Shown: positions 46,815 through 54,700 of the stretch, piece by piece
Layout of the letters: the number at the start of each line of letters is the position of its first letter
How positions within the stretch are numbered: position 1 is the first letter of the stretch
NCBI RefSeq assembly: GCF_001969265.1
Contig: NZ_CP019304.1
Location: 1,922,001-1,986,000, forward strand
From: Arthrobacter sp. QXT-31
GTDB taxonomy: Bacteria > Actinomycetota > Actinomycetes > Actinomycetales > Micrococcaceae
Reading direction: 5' to 3'
DNA: 64,000 nucleotides
Translations under genes and position numbers: made by a program
The notes under the pieces: generated by a model
Told to the model about the DNA's origin: nothing
What the model saw: the letters and a program-made list of their open reading frames with translations, nothing else
The model's database searches: none

Positions 46815-47079
46815 TCGCGCCCCTTTCGCTAGGCCGGCACCGGGTATGCGGCGCCGGGCAATCGTGTTTGCTTTCGTTGGGTTCAACCGGATCCCGGGAC
46901 GTGCTCTTCCCGGAACAGCCGGATTGCCGACGTGACGTTTAACACATGCCGGCGTTCTTCCCCTTTCACGAAAGGCTGCCGGCGGCGGGCCCTCTCGCGC
47001 CCGCGTCCGGCGGGGTATTCTTGCTCGTGAAGATCCAGCCCGGCGAGCGGGCACACTCCCCCTCCGAAAGGCCCCGCCA

Positions 47080-48432
47080 ATGAGCATGCTCGGAATCAAA
47101 TGGAAGCTGCACGGCAACGGCAAGGCCGTACGCCCGGGCGAGGTGGTTGCTCCCGGCGAACGGCTCACATGGCCGCTGACCATCGGCGTGGGGATGCAGC
47201 ACGTTGTGGCCATGTTCGGCGCCACCTTCCTGGTGCCGATCATCACCGGAATGCCGCCGGCCACCACCCTCTTCTTCTCCGGCATCGGCACGCTGCTGTT
47301 CCTCGTGATCACCCAGGGCCGCGTTCCCAGCTACCTTGGCTCGAGCTTTGCGTTCATCGCGCCCATCATGGCGTCCCAGCAGCAGTTCGGCATCCCGGGG
47401 GCGCTGGGCGGAGTCGTGCTCGCCGGCGCCGGGCTCGCCGTGATCGGCGCGATCGTGCAGAAGTTCGGGGCCGACTGGATCAACCGGCTGATGCCGCCCA
47501 TTGTCACCGGCGCCATCGTGGCCCTGATCGGGCTCAACCTTGCACCGGCCGCCAAGAACAACTTCGACGCCGCCCCCGTAACGGCGTTGGTCACGCTGGT
47601 CACCATCATCGTGGTGAGCGTCCTCTTCCGCGGGATCCTCGGCCGGCTCAGTATCCTGGTCGGCGTCGTGGTGGGTTACCTCGTGGCCATGGTCCGGGGC
47701 GAGGTGAACTACGCCAAGATGGACGCCGCCGCCTGGGTGGGGCTCCCCCACTTCCAGACCCCCGAATTCCACCTCGGCGTGGTTGGCCTGTTCGTCCCCG
47801 TGGTGCTGGTCCTCGTGGCAGAGAACATCGGTCACGTGAAGTCTGTTTCCGCCATGACGGGCCAGAACCTGGATGGGGTCTCTGGCCGCGCCCTGATGGC
47901 CGATGGCGCCGCCACGGTGCTGGCCGGTTTCGGCGGCGGTTCGGGCACCACCACGTATGCGGAAAACATCGGCGTCATGGCGGCCACCAAGGTCTACTCC
48001 ACGGCCGCCTACTGGGTGGCCGGCACTTTCGCCATCCTGCTGAGCTTCTCGCCGAAGTTCGGCGAGCTGATCGCCACCGTGCCGCCGGGTGTGCTGGGCG
48101 GCGCCGCCACCATGCTGTACGGCATGATCGGCATCCTCGGCGTCAAGATCTGGGTCCAGAACAAGGTCAACTTTTCGAACCCCGTCAACCTGACCACGGC
48201 CGCGGTCTCCCTGATCATCGGCATCGCTGACTACACCTGGACGGTCGGGGACCTGAAGTTCACGGGCATCGCCCTCGGGTCAGCCGCTGCCCTGGTGATC
48301 TACCACGGCATGAAGGCCATCGCTAAGGCGCGGGGCACCGCCGCCGAGCCCGAGACGGAGCAGCAGGGCCTGCCACCCGCCGCCAAGGCCGCCTTGAACG
48401 CCGCAGCGAAGAGGCACCCCAAGAAGCGCTAG
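47080..48432 (+). CDS. uracil-xanthine permease (NCS2 family)
   Basis: A 450-aa nucleobase:proton symporter. It begins with LTWPLTIGVGMQHVVAMFGATFLVP and has about 12-14 membrane segments. The NCS2 signature region appears in GFGGGSGTTTYAENIGVMAATKVYS, where Glu of AEN is the substrate-binding position in UraA. Cytoplasmic N- and C-tails are short; the C-tail is Lys/Ala-rich. The ATG at 47080 follows AAAGG. The substrate, uracil versus xanthine, is not certain, though the UraA-like AENIG favours uracil. Confidence 0.92.
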   Translation: MSMLGIKWKLHGNGKAVRPGEVVAPGERLTWPLTIGVGMQHVVAMFGATFLVPIITGMPPATTLFFSGIGTLLFLVITQGRVPSYLGSSFAFIAPIMASQQQFGIPGALGGVVLAGAGLAVIGAIVQKFGADWINRLMPPIVTGAIVALIGLNLAPAAKNNFDAAPVTALVTLVTIIVVSVLFRGILGRLSILVGVVVGYLVAMVRGEVNYAKMDAAAWVGLPHFQTPEFHLGVVGLFVPVVLVLVAENIGHVKSVSAMTGQNLDGVSGRALMADGAATVLAGFGGGSGTTTYAENIGVMAATKVYSTAAYWVAGTFAILLSFSPKFGELIATVPPGVLGGAATMLYGMIGILGVKIWVQNKVNFSNPVNLTTAAVSLIIGIADYTWTVGDLKFTGIALGSAAALVIYHGMKAIAKARGTAAEPETEQQGLPPAAKAALNAAAKRHPKKR

Positions 48433-48469
48433 CTGCTTCCCGGGGTGCCTCCGAGGCGTCCCGCTGCGT

Positions 48470-49018
48470 TTATCCGGCGTCGAACGTTTCGTCCTCGTCG
48501 TTGGGTGACTTCTCCTTCGGCAGGTCGTTCCCGCTGCCGTCCGGAATGCCCGCAGCCTCCTGGCCCGGCTCCGAGGAGAACTGCCCGGCGCTGGATTCGT
48601 CGGCGTTGCCCGCGTCGATTTCGGCGTCCGCCGACGGCACGGCGGTATCCCCGTCCTCGGCGCCCGCTCCGGGCGAAGCGTCGGGGTCACGCGGCAGCGG
48701 CGATTCACCGGGGACCGGGTCAAAGCCCGCCACGGAGCTCTCACCCTCGGCGTGCAGTTGGTCGTCGGTTCCGCCAAAACGTCCGGCCCCGGGTTCACCC
48801 GAGCTGTCCTGGTCCTCCTCGGCGAAGTGGCTGAGGTTCGGGGTGCCGGTCTGGAAGGTCTCACCCTCGGGGCTGTTCTGGTTCAGGCCCGCGGCGTCGA
48901 AGTCCTCTTCCTCGCGGGGCTGGGCAAACTGCTGGCCGCCTGCTTCCTGTTCCGCGGTGGGGGTGCCGTAGCCTCCTACTTCCTCTTCAGGGGCTGCATG
49001 CTGGTTGTCCTGGCTCAT
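48470..49018 (-). CDS. acidic, intrinsically disordered protein
   Basis: A 182-aa protein dominated by Glu, Asp, Gly, Ser and Pro, with almost no hydrophobic core, so disordered throughout. There is no signal peptide or membrane helix. It starts MSQDNQHAAPEEEVGG. It is 60 bp downstream of the SDR gene on the same strand and may be cotranscribed with it. Similar acidic proteins appear in the same neighbourhood at 53817 and 54229, suggesting a stress or desiccation-protection role, but this is inference. Confidence 0.7.
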   Translation of the reverse strand: MSQDNQHAAPEEEVGGYGTPTAEQEAGGQQFAQPREEEDFDAAGLNQNSPEGETFQTGTPNLSHFAEEDQDSSGEPGAGRFGGTDDQLHAEGESSVAGFDPVPGESPLPRDPDASPGAGAEDGDTAVPSADAEIDAGNADESSAGQFSSEPGQEAAGIPDGSGNDLPKEKSPNDEDETFDAG

Positions 49019-49078
49019 CTGTTCCTCCTGTTTGGTGGGGAATTGCTTGGCTGGGAATTACTGGGCACTGCGGAAAAC

Positions 49079-49978
49079 TCAAAGGCCCTTGCCGCCGGTG
49101 ACGGGAACCACCGCGCCGGAGATGTACGAGCCGGCATTGGATGCCAGCAGGACGTAGGCGGGTGCGAGCTCGGCGGGCTGGCCGGCGCGCTGCAGCGGCG
49201 TGTCCTGGCCGAACTTGGGCAGCTTGTCCGGCCATTCGGTGGCGGGGATGAGCGGCGTCCAGATCGGCCCGGGCGCCACCGCGTTGACGCGGATCCCCTC
49301 GGGCCCGAGTTCCTGGGCGAGGGCTTTGGTAAAGGCCACCTGGGCCGCCTTGGTCATGGCGTAGTCAATGAGCCCGGGGGACGGATTGAAGGCCTGGATG
49401 GAGGCCGTGGTGATGATCGAGGCACCCGCTTTCAGGTGCGGCACCGCTGCCCGAGCGGTCCACAGCAGCGAGTACAGGTTGGTCTTGAAGACCCGGTCGA
49501 ACTCCTCCGTGGGCAGCGACTCAAGGCTGTCCCGGTTCTTCTGGTACGCGGCGTTCAGAACCACCACATCGAGCCGGCCAAACTCGGCAACGGCATCCTG
49601 CACGATGGCCGTGCTGAAGTCCTCGTTCCTGCCGTCACCGGCGAGGAGCAGTGCCCGGCGGCCGGCCTTGCGGATCCATTCGGCGGTGTCCTGCGCGTCG
49701 GCTTCCTCCTCGGGAAGGTAGGAAATGGCGACGTCGGCCCCCTCCCGTGCGAAGGCGATCGCCACTGCCTTGCCGATGCCGGAGTCGCCGCCCGTGATGA
49801 GGGCGGCTTTGCCTTCCAGCGCGCCGCTTCCCTCGTAGCTCAGTTCACCATGGTCCGGTTGCGGATCCATGGGCGAGGTCAGGCCGGGCTGCTTCTGTTC
49901 CTGCTTGGGGAAGGGTCCCGAATGGTACGTCCCCCGGGGATCGCCGGGCTGGTGAGGCTGCTTCGCTTGGTCGCTCAT
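49079..49978 (-). CDS. SDR-family oxidoreductase, general stress type
   Basis: A 299-aa short-chain dehydrogenase of the YdaD/Gsp39 group. It has a 50-residue Gln/Pro-rich N-terminal tail before the Rossmann start ALITGGDSGIGKAVAIAFA; the NNAG-like VLNAAYQ; and the active YAMTK motif with catalytic Tyr and Lys near residues 200-205. The ATG at 49978 has AGGTGG upstream. B. subtilis relatives belong to the sigma-B stress regulon. It is divergent from the DUF6328 gene, and the TCAGCA-NN-CTTA dyad lies between the two. Confidence 0.92.
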   Translation of the reverse strand: MSDQAKQPHQPGDPRGTYHSGPFPKQEQKQPGLTSPMDPQPDHGELSYEGSGALEGKAALITGGDSGIGKAVAIAFAREGADVAISYLPEEEADAQDTAEWIRKAGRRALLLAGDGRNEDFSTAIVQDAVAEFGRLDVVVLNAAYQKNRDSLESLPTEEFDRVFKTNLYSLLWTARAAVPHLKAGASIITTASIQAFNPSPGLIDYAMTKAAQVAFTKALAQELGPEGIRVNAVAPGPIWTPLIPATEWPDKLPKFGQDTPLQRAGQPAELAPAYVLLASNAGSYISGAVVPVTGGKGL

Positions 49979-50097
49979 CGTCCACCTACTCACATCGGTC
50001 GGGCAGTACGGTCGGGCTGCTGTCTGCGCGTCATCCATGCCCGCAGTTCTTCGAACCTAACGCAGATTTGAGGGGCAAGTCCACCACTTGGTAAAAA

Positions 50098-50116
50098 ACT
50101 AATCAGCAAACTTAGT
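50098..50116. promoter_or_regulatory. TCAGCA-NN-CTTA dyad, copy 2
   Basis: ACTAA-TCAGCAAAC-TTAGT is an inverted repeat with 5-bp arms, and its core TCAGCAAACTTA (50103-50114) matches the copies near 3876 and 54152. It is 6 bp before the -35 box of the DUF6328 promoter and 120 bp from the divergent SDR start, so it could control both. Confidence 0.5.
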
Positions 50117-50121
50117 ATTTG

Positions 50122-50150
50122 TTGAATTAGGGCCAACTTGAGCCTAGGTT
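50122..50150 (+). promoter_or_regulatory. promoter of the DUF6328 gene
   Basis: TTGAAT (50122-50127), a 17-bp spacer, then TAGGTT (50145-50150) give a housekeeping-type promoter ahead of the gene at 50193. The dyad immediately upstream would suit an activator or repressor. Confidence 0.55.
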
Positions 50151-50192
50151 TGGAGCACAGTGCCCGCCGAAGGGCCAGACAAAGGAGGGCTA

Positions 50193-50690
50193 ATGAGCGA
50201 TCCGGACTCCACGGCTGGCAGCGGCAGGAACGAGACACGAGAGGAACAGTTGGACCGCAACTGGATGGAACTGATCCAGGAACTGCGGGTCCTGCAGACC
50301 GGCGTCCAGATCCTCGCAGGCTTCCTGCTGACACTCCCGTTCCAGCAGCGGTTTGAGACCCTCGATGACTACCAGGAGACGCTCTACCTCGTTAATGTGG
50401 CCCTCGCTGCACTTACGACGGCGTTCATCCTCCTGCCGGTCAGCGTCCACCGCAGGCTGTTCCGCAAGCGCCTCAAGGAAACCCTCGTGACCAGCGCGGA
50501 CAACATCGCCAAAATCGCCCTGGGCGGAGTGGCGGCACTCAGCGTCGGGACGGCGTCCCTGGTGTTCGATGTAACGGCAGGACGCACGGTGGGGCTGGTG
50601 GCCGGCGGCATACTCCTCGCCGTGCTGGCCATCCTCCTGGCCTATGTCCCCGTTTACCTGCACCGGAAGGCCGAGCATCAGGGAGACTGA
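50193..50690 (+). CDS. DUF6328 membrane protein
   Basis: A 165-aa protein with four predicted membrane helices (about 38-56, 67-88, 112-130 and 135-157). The start region is diagnostic: ELIQELRVLQTGVQILAGFLLTLPFQQRF, read in two parts across residues 29-57, is typical of DUF6328. The ATG at 50193 follows the strong AAAGGAGGG. The function is unknown; its location beside stress-type genes and the shared dyad suggest a stress response role. Confidence 0.87.
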   Translation: MSDPDSTAGSGRNETREEQLDRNWMELIQELRVLQTGVQILAGFLLTLPFQQRFETLDDYQETLYLVNVALAALTTAFILLPVSVHRRLFRKRLKETLVTSADNIAKIALGGVAALSVGTASLVFDVTAGRTVGLVAGGILLAVLAILLAYVPVYLHRKAEHQGD

Positions 50691-50694
50691 GCGG

Positions 50695-51816
50695 TCAGGC
50701 CCCTTCGAGCACCTGGCGCGTGGCCCACGTGAGGTATTTGCCGGCGTCGGAGATGGCTTCCTGCGTACTGGGCGCGACGTCCAGCAGCTGCGCCGCGGCC
50801 ACCACGCCGTGTTCGGCCAGTTCCTCCGGCGTGACCAGGATCCGCCCCGCCACCGCGACGACGGGAATGCCGCGTTCCCGGGCCGCCTCGGCTAGCGCGA
50901 TCGGCGCCTTTCCGGTGAGCGACTGGGAATCCATGGACCCTTCGCCGGTGATCACCAGGTCGGCGTCGGCGAGCCGCTCCGCCAGCCCGGTCAGCCCGGC
51001 CACCAGCGCGAAGCCGCCTTCCAGCGTGGCTTGGGTGAAGGCAAGGAACGACGCCGGGAAGCCGCCGGCCGCGCCGGCGCCCGGGACGTTGACGTCCCGG
51101 CCCGTCAGCTCCCGGAGGAGGGAAGCCCAGTTGCGCAGGCCGGCGTCGAGCTTCTCGACCGCGTCGTCGTCGGCGCCCTTCTGGCGGCCAAAGACGTGGG
51201 CGGCACCGGTGGTGCCGTAGAGCGGGCTCTGCACGTCGCAGGCGATCCGGAACTTGACGGCCGAGAGCCGCGGATCCAGTTCGGAAATGTCGAGGGAAAC
51301 GACGTCGGCCAGTGAGCCGCCGCCCAGCGGCACCACGTTCCCGGCAGCGTCAAGCGGCTTGAGGCCCAGCGCGCGCAGGGCGCCGCTGCCGGCGTCGGTC
51401 ATGGCCGAACCGCCGACACCCAGCACGATCTCCGTCGCGCCTGCATCAAGCGCGGCCGCGATAAGCTGCCCGCAGCCGTAGCTGTGCGCCCGCAGGGAGT
51501 TCTCCGGCGTGGGCTCCATGTGGGCCAGGCCCGAAGCCTGAGCGGTCTCGATGACGGCGGTGCTGCCGGCGTCGTCCTTCCGGAACGCCCAGGCGGCACC
51601 TATCGGGGCAAGGATGGGACCAACCACGGCGTTGATCCGCTCCTCGTAGCCTGCTGCAACGGCCGCCTCAAGGGTGCCCTCACCGCCGTCGGCCACCGGA
51701 AACTGGGTGGTGACGGCGTCGGGATAGACCCGGAGTGCACCCTCGGCGATGGCGGCGGCGGCTTCGACGGCGGTGAGTGATCCCTTGAACTTGTCAGGGG
51801 CGATGAGGATACGCAT
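50695..51816 (-). CDS. glycerate kinase
   Basis: Phosphorylates glycerate for entry into glycolysis. It is 373 aa of the GarK/GlxK family. It starts RILIAPDKFKGSLTAVEAA, with the typical GVGGSAMTDAGSGALRALG near 133-150 and ITGEGSMDSQSLTGKAPI near 295. The second half also has PGAGAAGGFPASFLAF, as in the family. It is convergent with DUF6328 (4 bp between stops). Class I versus II and the product (2- or 3-phosphoglycerate) cannot be set from the sequence alone. Confidence 0.94.
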   Translation of the reverse strand: MRILIAPDKFKGSLTAVEAAAAIAEGALRVYPDAVTTQFPVADGGEGTLEAAVAAGYEERINAVVGPILAPIGAAWAFRKDDAGSTAVIETAQASGLAHMEPTPENSLRAHSYGCGQLIAAALDAGATEIVLGVGGSAMTDAGSGALRALGLKPLDAAGNVVPLGGGSLADVVSLDISELDPRLSAVKFRIACDVQSPLYGTTGAAHVFGRQKGADDDAVEKLDAGLRNWASLLRELTGRDVNVPGAGAAGGFPASFLAFTQATLEGGFALVAGLTGLAERLADADLVITGEGSMDSQSLTGKAPIALAEAARERGIPVVAVAGRILVTPEELAEHGVVAAAQLLDVAPSTQEAISDAGKYLTWATRQVLEGA

Positions 51817-51887
51817 GCCCCTATCCTGCCATCAGGAGCCCGCAAGGCCTTTGCCGGGCGCGTAATGCGAGTCACACAAGCAGCGGG

Positions 51888-53771
51888 TCACCTGCCCTGC
51901 ACCTCCTGGCGCGCATACGTCTCCAGCAGGGCTGCCGCCCCTTCCCCGGATCCGCCTTCTTCGGACAGTGCTGAACGCAGGTCCTCCAGCTTTTCCGCCC
52001 CCGCCGGGAACGGCGGCAGGAGCGGCACGTCCGGATCGGTGAGGACCTCGATCACGGCAGGGCGTTCCGCGGCGAGCGCCCTGTCCCAGGCGCCGGCCAG
52101 CTGCTCCGGGGAATCCACGCGGATGCCGGTCAACCCCAGTAGCTCAGCGTATCCGGCATACGGGAAGTCCGGGATTTCCTGGCTGGCGGGGAACCTCGGC
52201 TCGGACTCGTTTTCCCGCTGCTCCCACGTGACCTCCGCGAGATCGCGGTTGTTGAACACGCACACCACGAAGCGCGGATCCGCCCACTGCCGCCAGCGGT
52301 GTGCCACGGTGACCAGCTCGGCAATACCCGCCATCTGCATGGCACCGTCACCGGCCAGGGCCACGACGGGCCGGTCCGGTGAGGCGAGCTTGGCCGCGAG
52401 CCCGTACGGGACGGAACAGCCCATGCTGGCGAGCGTCCCCGAAAGGTGCGCCGGAACTCCGGGCGGAAGGACCAGCTGGCGGGCATACCAGTAAACGCAG
52501 CTTCCGACGTCGACACTCACCTGCGCGTTGCCCGGAAGCCGGCCGCTGAGCTCCCGGACCACCAGCTCCGGGTTCACAGGGCTGGCCGGAACACGGGAGC
52601 GCTCCTCGGACAGGGAGCGCCAGCTGCGGACCTGTTCCTCCCCCTCCGCCCGCCACTGCTTGCGGGCTTCGGTCCACGGCTGTCCGGCCGGCTGCGCGTC
52701 GGCGTCCTTGAGCAGGTCCGCCAGCCGGCCAAGGGTTTGGGCGGCGTCACCCACCAGACCCACTTCAATGGGGTACCGGTTGCCGACTTTGCGCCCGTCG
52801 ATGTCCACCTGGACGGCGCGCGCAGCGCCGGGTTTCGGGTAGAACTCGGTCCAGGGGTCGTTGGAGCCGATGATCAGGAGGGTGTCGCAGTTCCCCATCA
52901 GGTGGGCACTGGCGGTGGACCCGAGGTGCCCCATGGTGCCCGCCGCGAACGGCAGCGTCTCATCCATGTACGGCTTCCCCAGGAGGCTGGTGGTGATGCC
53001 TGCGTCCAGCTGCTCCGCCAGGGCCAGCACCTCGGCCTGGGCGTTCTTCGCACCCTGCCCCACCAGGAACGCCACCTTGCTGCCGGCCCGCAGCACCTCT
53101 GCTGCCCTGCCCAGGTCGTCCTCATGGGGCAGCACCCGGGCCGGCTGCCATTCCGGGGCGGTGACCACGATGCCGTGCTTCTGTTCGAGCTCCGGGGCCG
53201 GGGCGCTCTGGATGTCATGCGGCACGATCACCACGCACGGAGTCCGGGTTTCGAGGGCCGTGCGGAACGCACGGTCCAGCACCATGGGCAGCTGCTCGGG
53301 CGTGCTGACCATCTGGGCGAACTGCGCCGCCACATCCTTGAAGAGTGTGAGCAGGTCGATTTCCTGCATGTAGGCCGACCCCAGCACAGTGCGGCTCTGC
53401 TGGCCGATGATGGCCACCACCGGGACGCTGTCCAGCTTGGCGTCGTAGAGCCCGTTGAGGAGATGGACGGCGCCGGGGCCCTGGGTGGACGTCACCACGC
53501 CCACCTGGCCCGTGTACTTGGCGTGGCCCACTGCCATGAAGGCCGCCGTCTCCTCGTGCCGGGCCTGTACGAACTCGACGCCGGTAGACTCCACGCCGGC
53601 GCTACTAAACCCGGTGCCGCTACTGCCCTCGGTGCCGTTACCGCCCTCGGCGCTGCGGCGGAGCGCTCCCATAAAGCCGTTGATGCCGTCCCCGCTGTAG
53701 CCGAAGACCCTGTTGACGCCCCAGGCCTTGAGGCGCTCCACCATTACATCGGCAACCAGCCGGTCAGCCAT
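51888..53771 (-). CDS. thiamine pyrophosphate enzyme (pyruvate oxidase/PoxB-like)
   Basis: A 627-aa ThDP enzyme, possibly a pyruvate:quinone oxidoreductase. The N-terminal Pyr domain has the cofactor-activating Glu at E73/E74 (ARHEETAAFMA), and the C-terminal PP domain has the ThDP motif ALAGDGAMQMAGIAEL with the later NNRDL near 480. The middle domain binds nucleotide. Residues about 40-64 are an insertion of Gly/Ser/Thr/Glu (GGNGTEGSSGTGFSSAG) not usual in the family. Its DNA has short repeats at 53599-53655. The ATG at 53771 is clear. It lies beside small disordered proteins. Confidence 0.9.
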   Translation of the reverse strand: MADRLVADVMVERLKAWGVNRVFGYSGDGINGFMGALRRSAEGGNGTEGSSGTGFSSAGVESTGVEFVQARHEETAAFMAVGHAKYTGQVGVVTSTQGPGAVHLLNGLYDAKLDSVPVVAIIGQQSRTVLGSAYMQEIDLLTLFKDVAAQFAQMVSTPEQLPMVLDRAFRTALETRTPCVVIVPHDIQSAPAPELEQKHGIVVTAPEWQPARVLPHEDDLGRAAEVLRAGSKVAFLVGQGAKNAQAEVLALAEQLDAGITTSLLGKPYMDETLPFAAGTMGHLGSTASAHLMGNCDTLLIIGSNDPWTEFYPKPGAARAVQVDIDGRKVGNRYPIEVGLVGDAAQTLGRLADLLKDADAQPAGQPWTEARKQWRAEGEEQVRSWRSLSEERSRVPASPVNPELVVRELSGRLPGNAQVSVDVGSCVYWYARQLVLPPGVPAHLSGTLASMGCSVPYGLAAKLASPDRPVVALAGDGAMQMAGIAELVTVAHRWRQWADPRFVVCVFNNRDLAEVTWEQRENESEPRFPASQEIPDFPYAGYAELLGLTGIRVDSPEQLAGAWDRALAAERPAVIEVLTDPDVPLLPPFPAGAEKLEDLRSALSEEGGSGEGAAALLETYARQEVQGR

Positions 53772-53816
53772 TACACACTCCTCCTGATCGTCGTCCTGTC
53801 CTGGCAGTCGTCCTGC

Positions 53817-54038
53817 TTATTCGTCGTGCCCCTGGTCCCCGCTCATCTGGTCTTCGGCGGGCGGCGTCTCCCCAGGCGGCACTCCCCCGCCTGGTTCAAG
53901 GCCGGTGACGTTGCCGTTCAAGGGGTCAGGGTTGGGTGTGGCGGCTGAATCCCCACGCTCACCCTTGCCGGCTTCGCCTGTCTTGGCGGCGTCCCGGTCC
54001 GGGTTAGCGGGGTCATTTTCGGGATGGTAAGTGCTCAT
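53817..54038 (-). CDS. small acidic disordered protein
   Basis: A 73-aa hydrophilic protein rich in Pro, Asp, Glu and Gly, with no membrane segment (begins MSTYHPENDPANPD). The ATG at 54038 has a strong AAGGAGG 10 nt upstream; the longer frame to 54422 is a shadow. It is divergent from the gene at 54229. The third TCAGCA-NN-CTTA dyad (54152-54163) lies between the two. The function is unknown; a desiccation or stress protectant is one guess. Confidence 0.7.
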   Translation of the reverse strand: MSTYHPENDPANPDRDAAKTGEAGKGERGDSAATPNPDPLNGNVTGLEPGGGVPPGETPPAEDQMSGDQGHDE

Positions 54039-54146
54039 GGTCGCGGGTCCTCCTTGGCTCTGGCCGCCGGTCTTGGCGGCGGACTTCACTGACGGACTCA
54101 TGCTGCCGGAGTGGGTAACTCTGGACCAGTCCGGCAACACTGGACT

Positions 54147-54168
54147 AATTGTAAGCATGCTGATAATT
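54147..54168. promoter_or_regulatory. TCAGCA-NN-CTTA dyad, copy 3
   Basis: AATTGTAAGCATGCTGATAATT (54147-54168) is symmetric at 18 of 22 positions. Its core on the minus strand is TCAGCATGCTTA (54152-54163), the same motif as at 3876 and 50103. It lies between divergent small genes. A second inverted repeat, CCAGT/ACTGG, is just upstream at 54126-54143. Confidence 0.5.
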
Positions 54169-54228
54169 CTGGAACAGTCAGATGCCGCAGAGTCCGGCCC
54201 GGCCGGAACGTATCGAAGGAGCAAACTG

Positions 54229-54687
54229 ATGGGAATCGGCGACAGCATTGGCAAAGCAGCTGAAAACGCGATGGAGGACCTGGCACGGACGTCCGAGCCG
54301 ACCGACGACGCCCATGTGCCCGAACCTGGCTCAAAGGACGACGACATCCAGGTCCATTCCTCCATCAGCGAAGGTTCCAACGCCAGGGACGGCGATGCCG
54401 GCCCGCGGGCGGGCGTCCACACGACCTACACACCGCAGGGCCCGGGCACCGAGGCGAGCGGCGGCCAAGGCACATCCGGCGCTTATGGCACGGAAGAATC
54501 AGCAGGCACGGATGAGTCAGCAGGAACCGCGGCATCCGGTGGCATAGGCGCGGCGGGCACGGACGCGCCGGACGCAGCCCGCGGGGTCCCCGGGCCGGCG
54601 GGGCTTCCCGATCCGGACCCGGAGGAGCTGCGCGCCGATCCTTCCGAGGGGGACCAGGACCCCGGCACCGGACTGGGCCGGGGCTAA
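54229..54687 (+). CDS. disordered Gly/Ala/Thr/Glu-rich protein
   Basis: A 152-aa hydrophilic protein. It starts GIGDSIGKAAENAMEDLA, a short helix, followed by a long low-complexity region with repeats such as EESAGTDESAGTAASGG and an Asp/Pro/Glu-rich end. The ATG at 54229 follows GAAGGAG; the frame before it is a shadow of the divergent gene. There is no signal peptide. It may bind water, metals or nucleic acids as a protectant, but this is inference from composition alone. Confidence 0.7.
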   Translation: MGIGDSIGKAAENAMEDLARTSEPTDDAHVPEPGSKDDDIQVHSSISEGSNARDGDAGPRAGVHTTYTPQGPGTEASGGQGTSGAYGTEESAGTDESAGTAASGGIGAAGTDAPDAARGVPGPAGLPDPDPEELRADPSEGDQDPGTGLGRG

Positions 54688-54700
54688 CCCCACTGCCCGG

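Noticed and set aside
46209..48432. A complete Rut pathway
   Set aside because: Only a RutE-like gene and a permease are present; the nitroreductase family is broad, so the pathway cannot be claimed.
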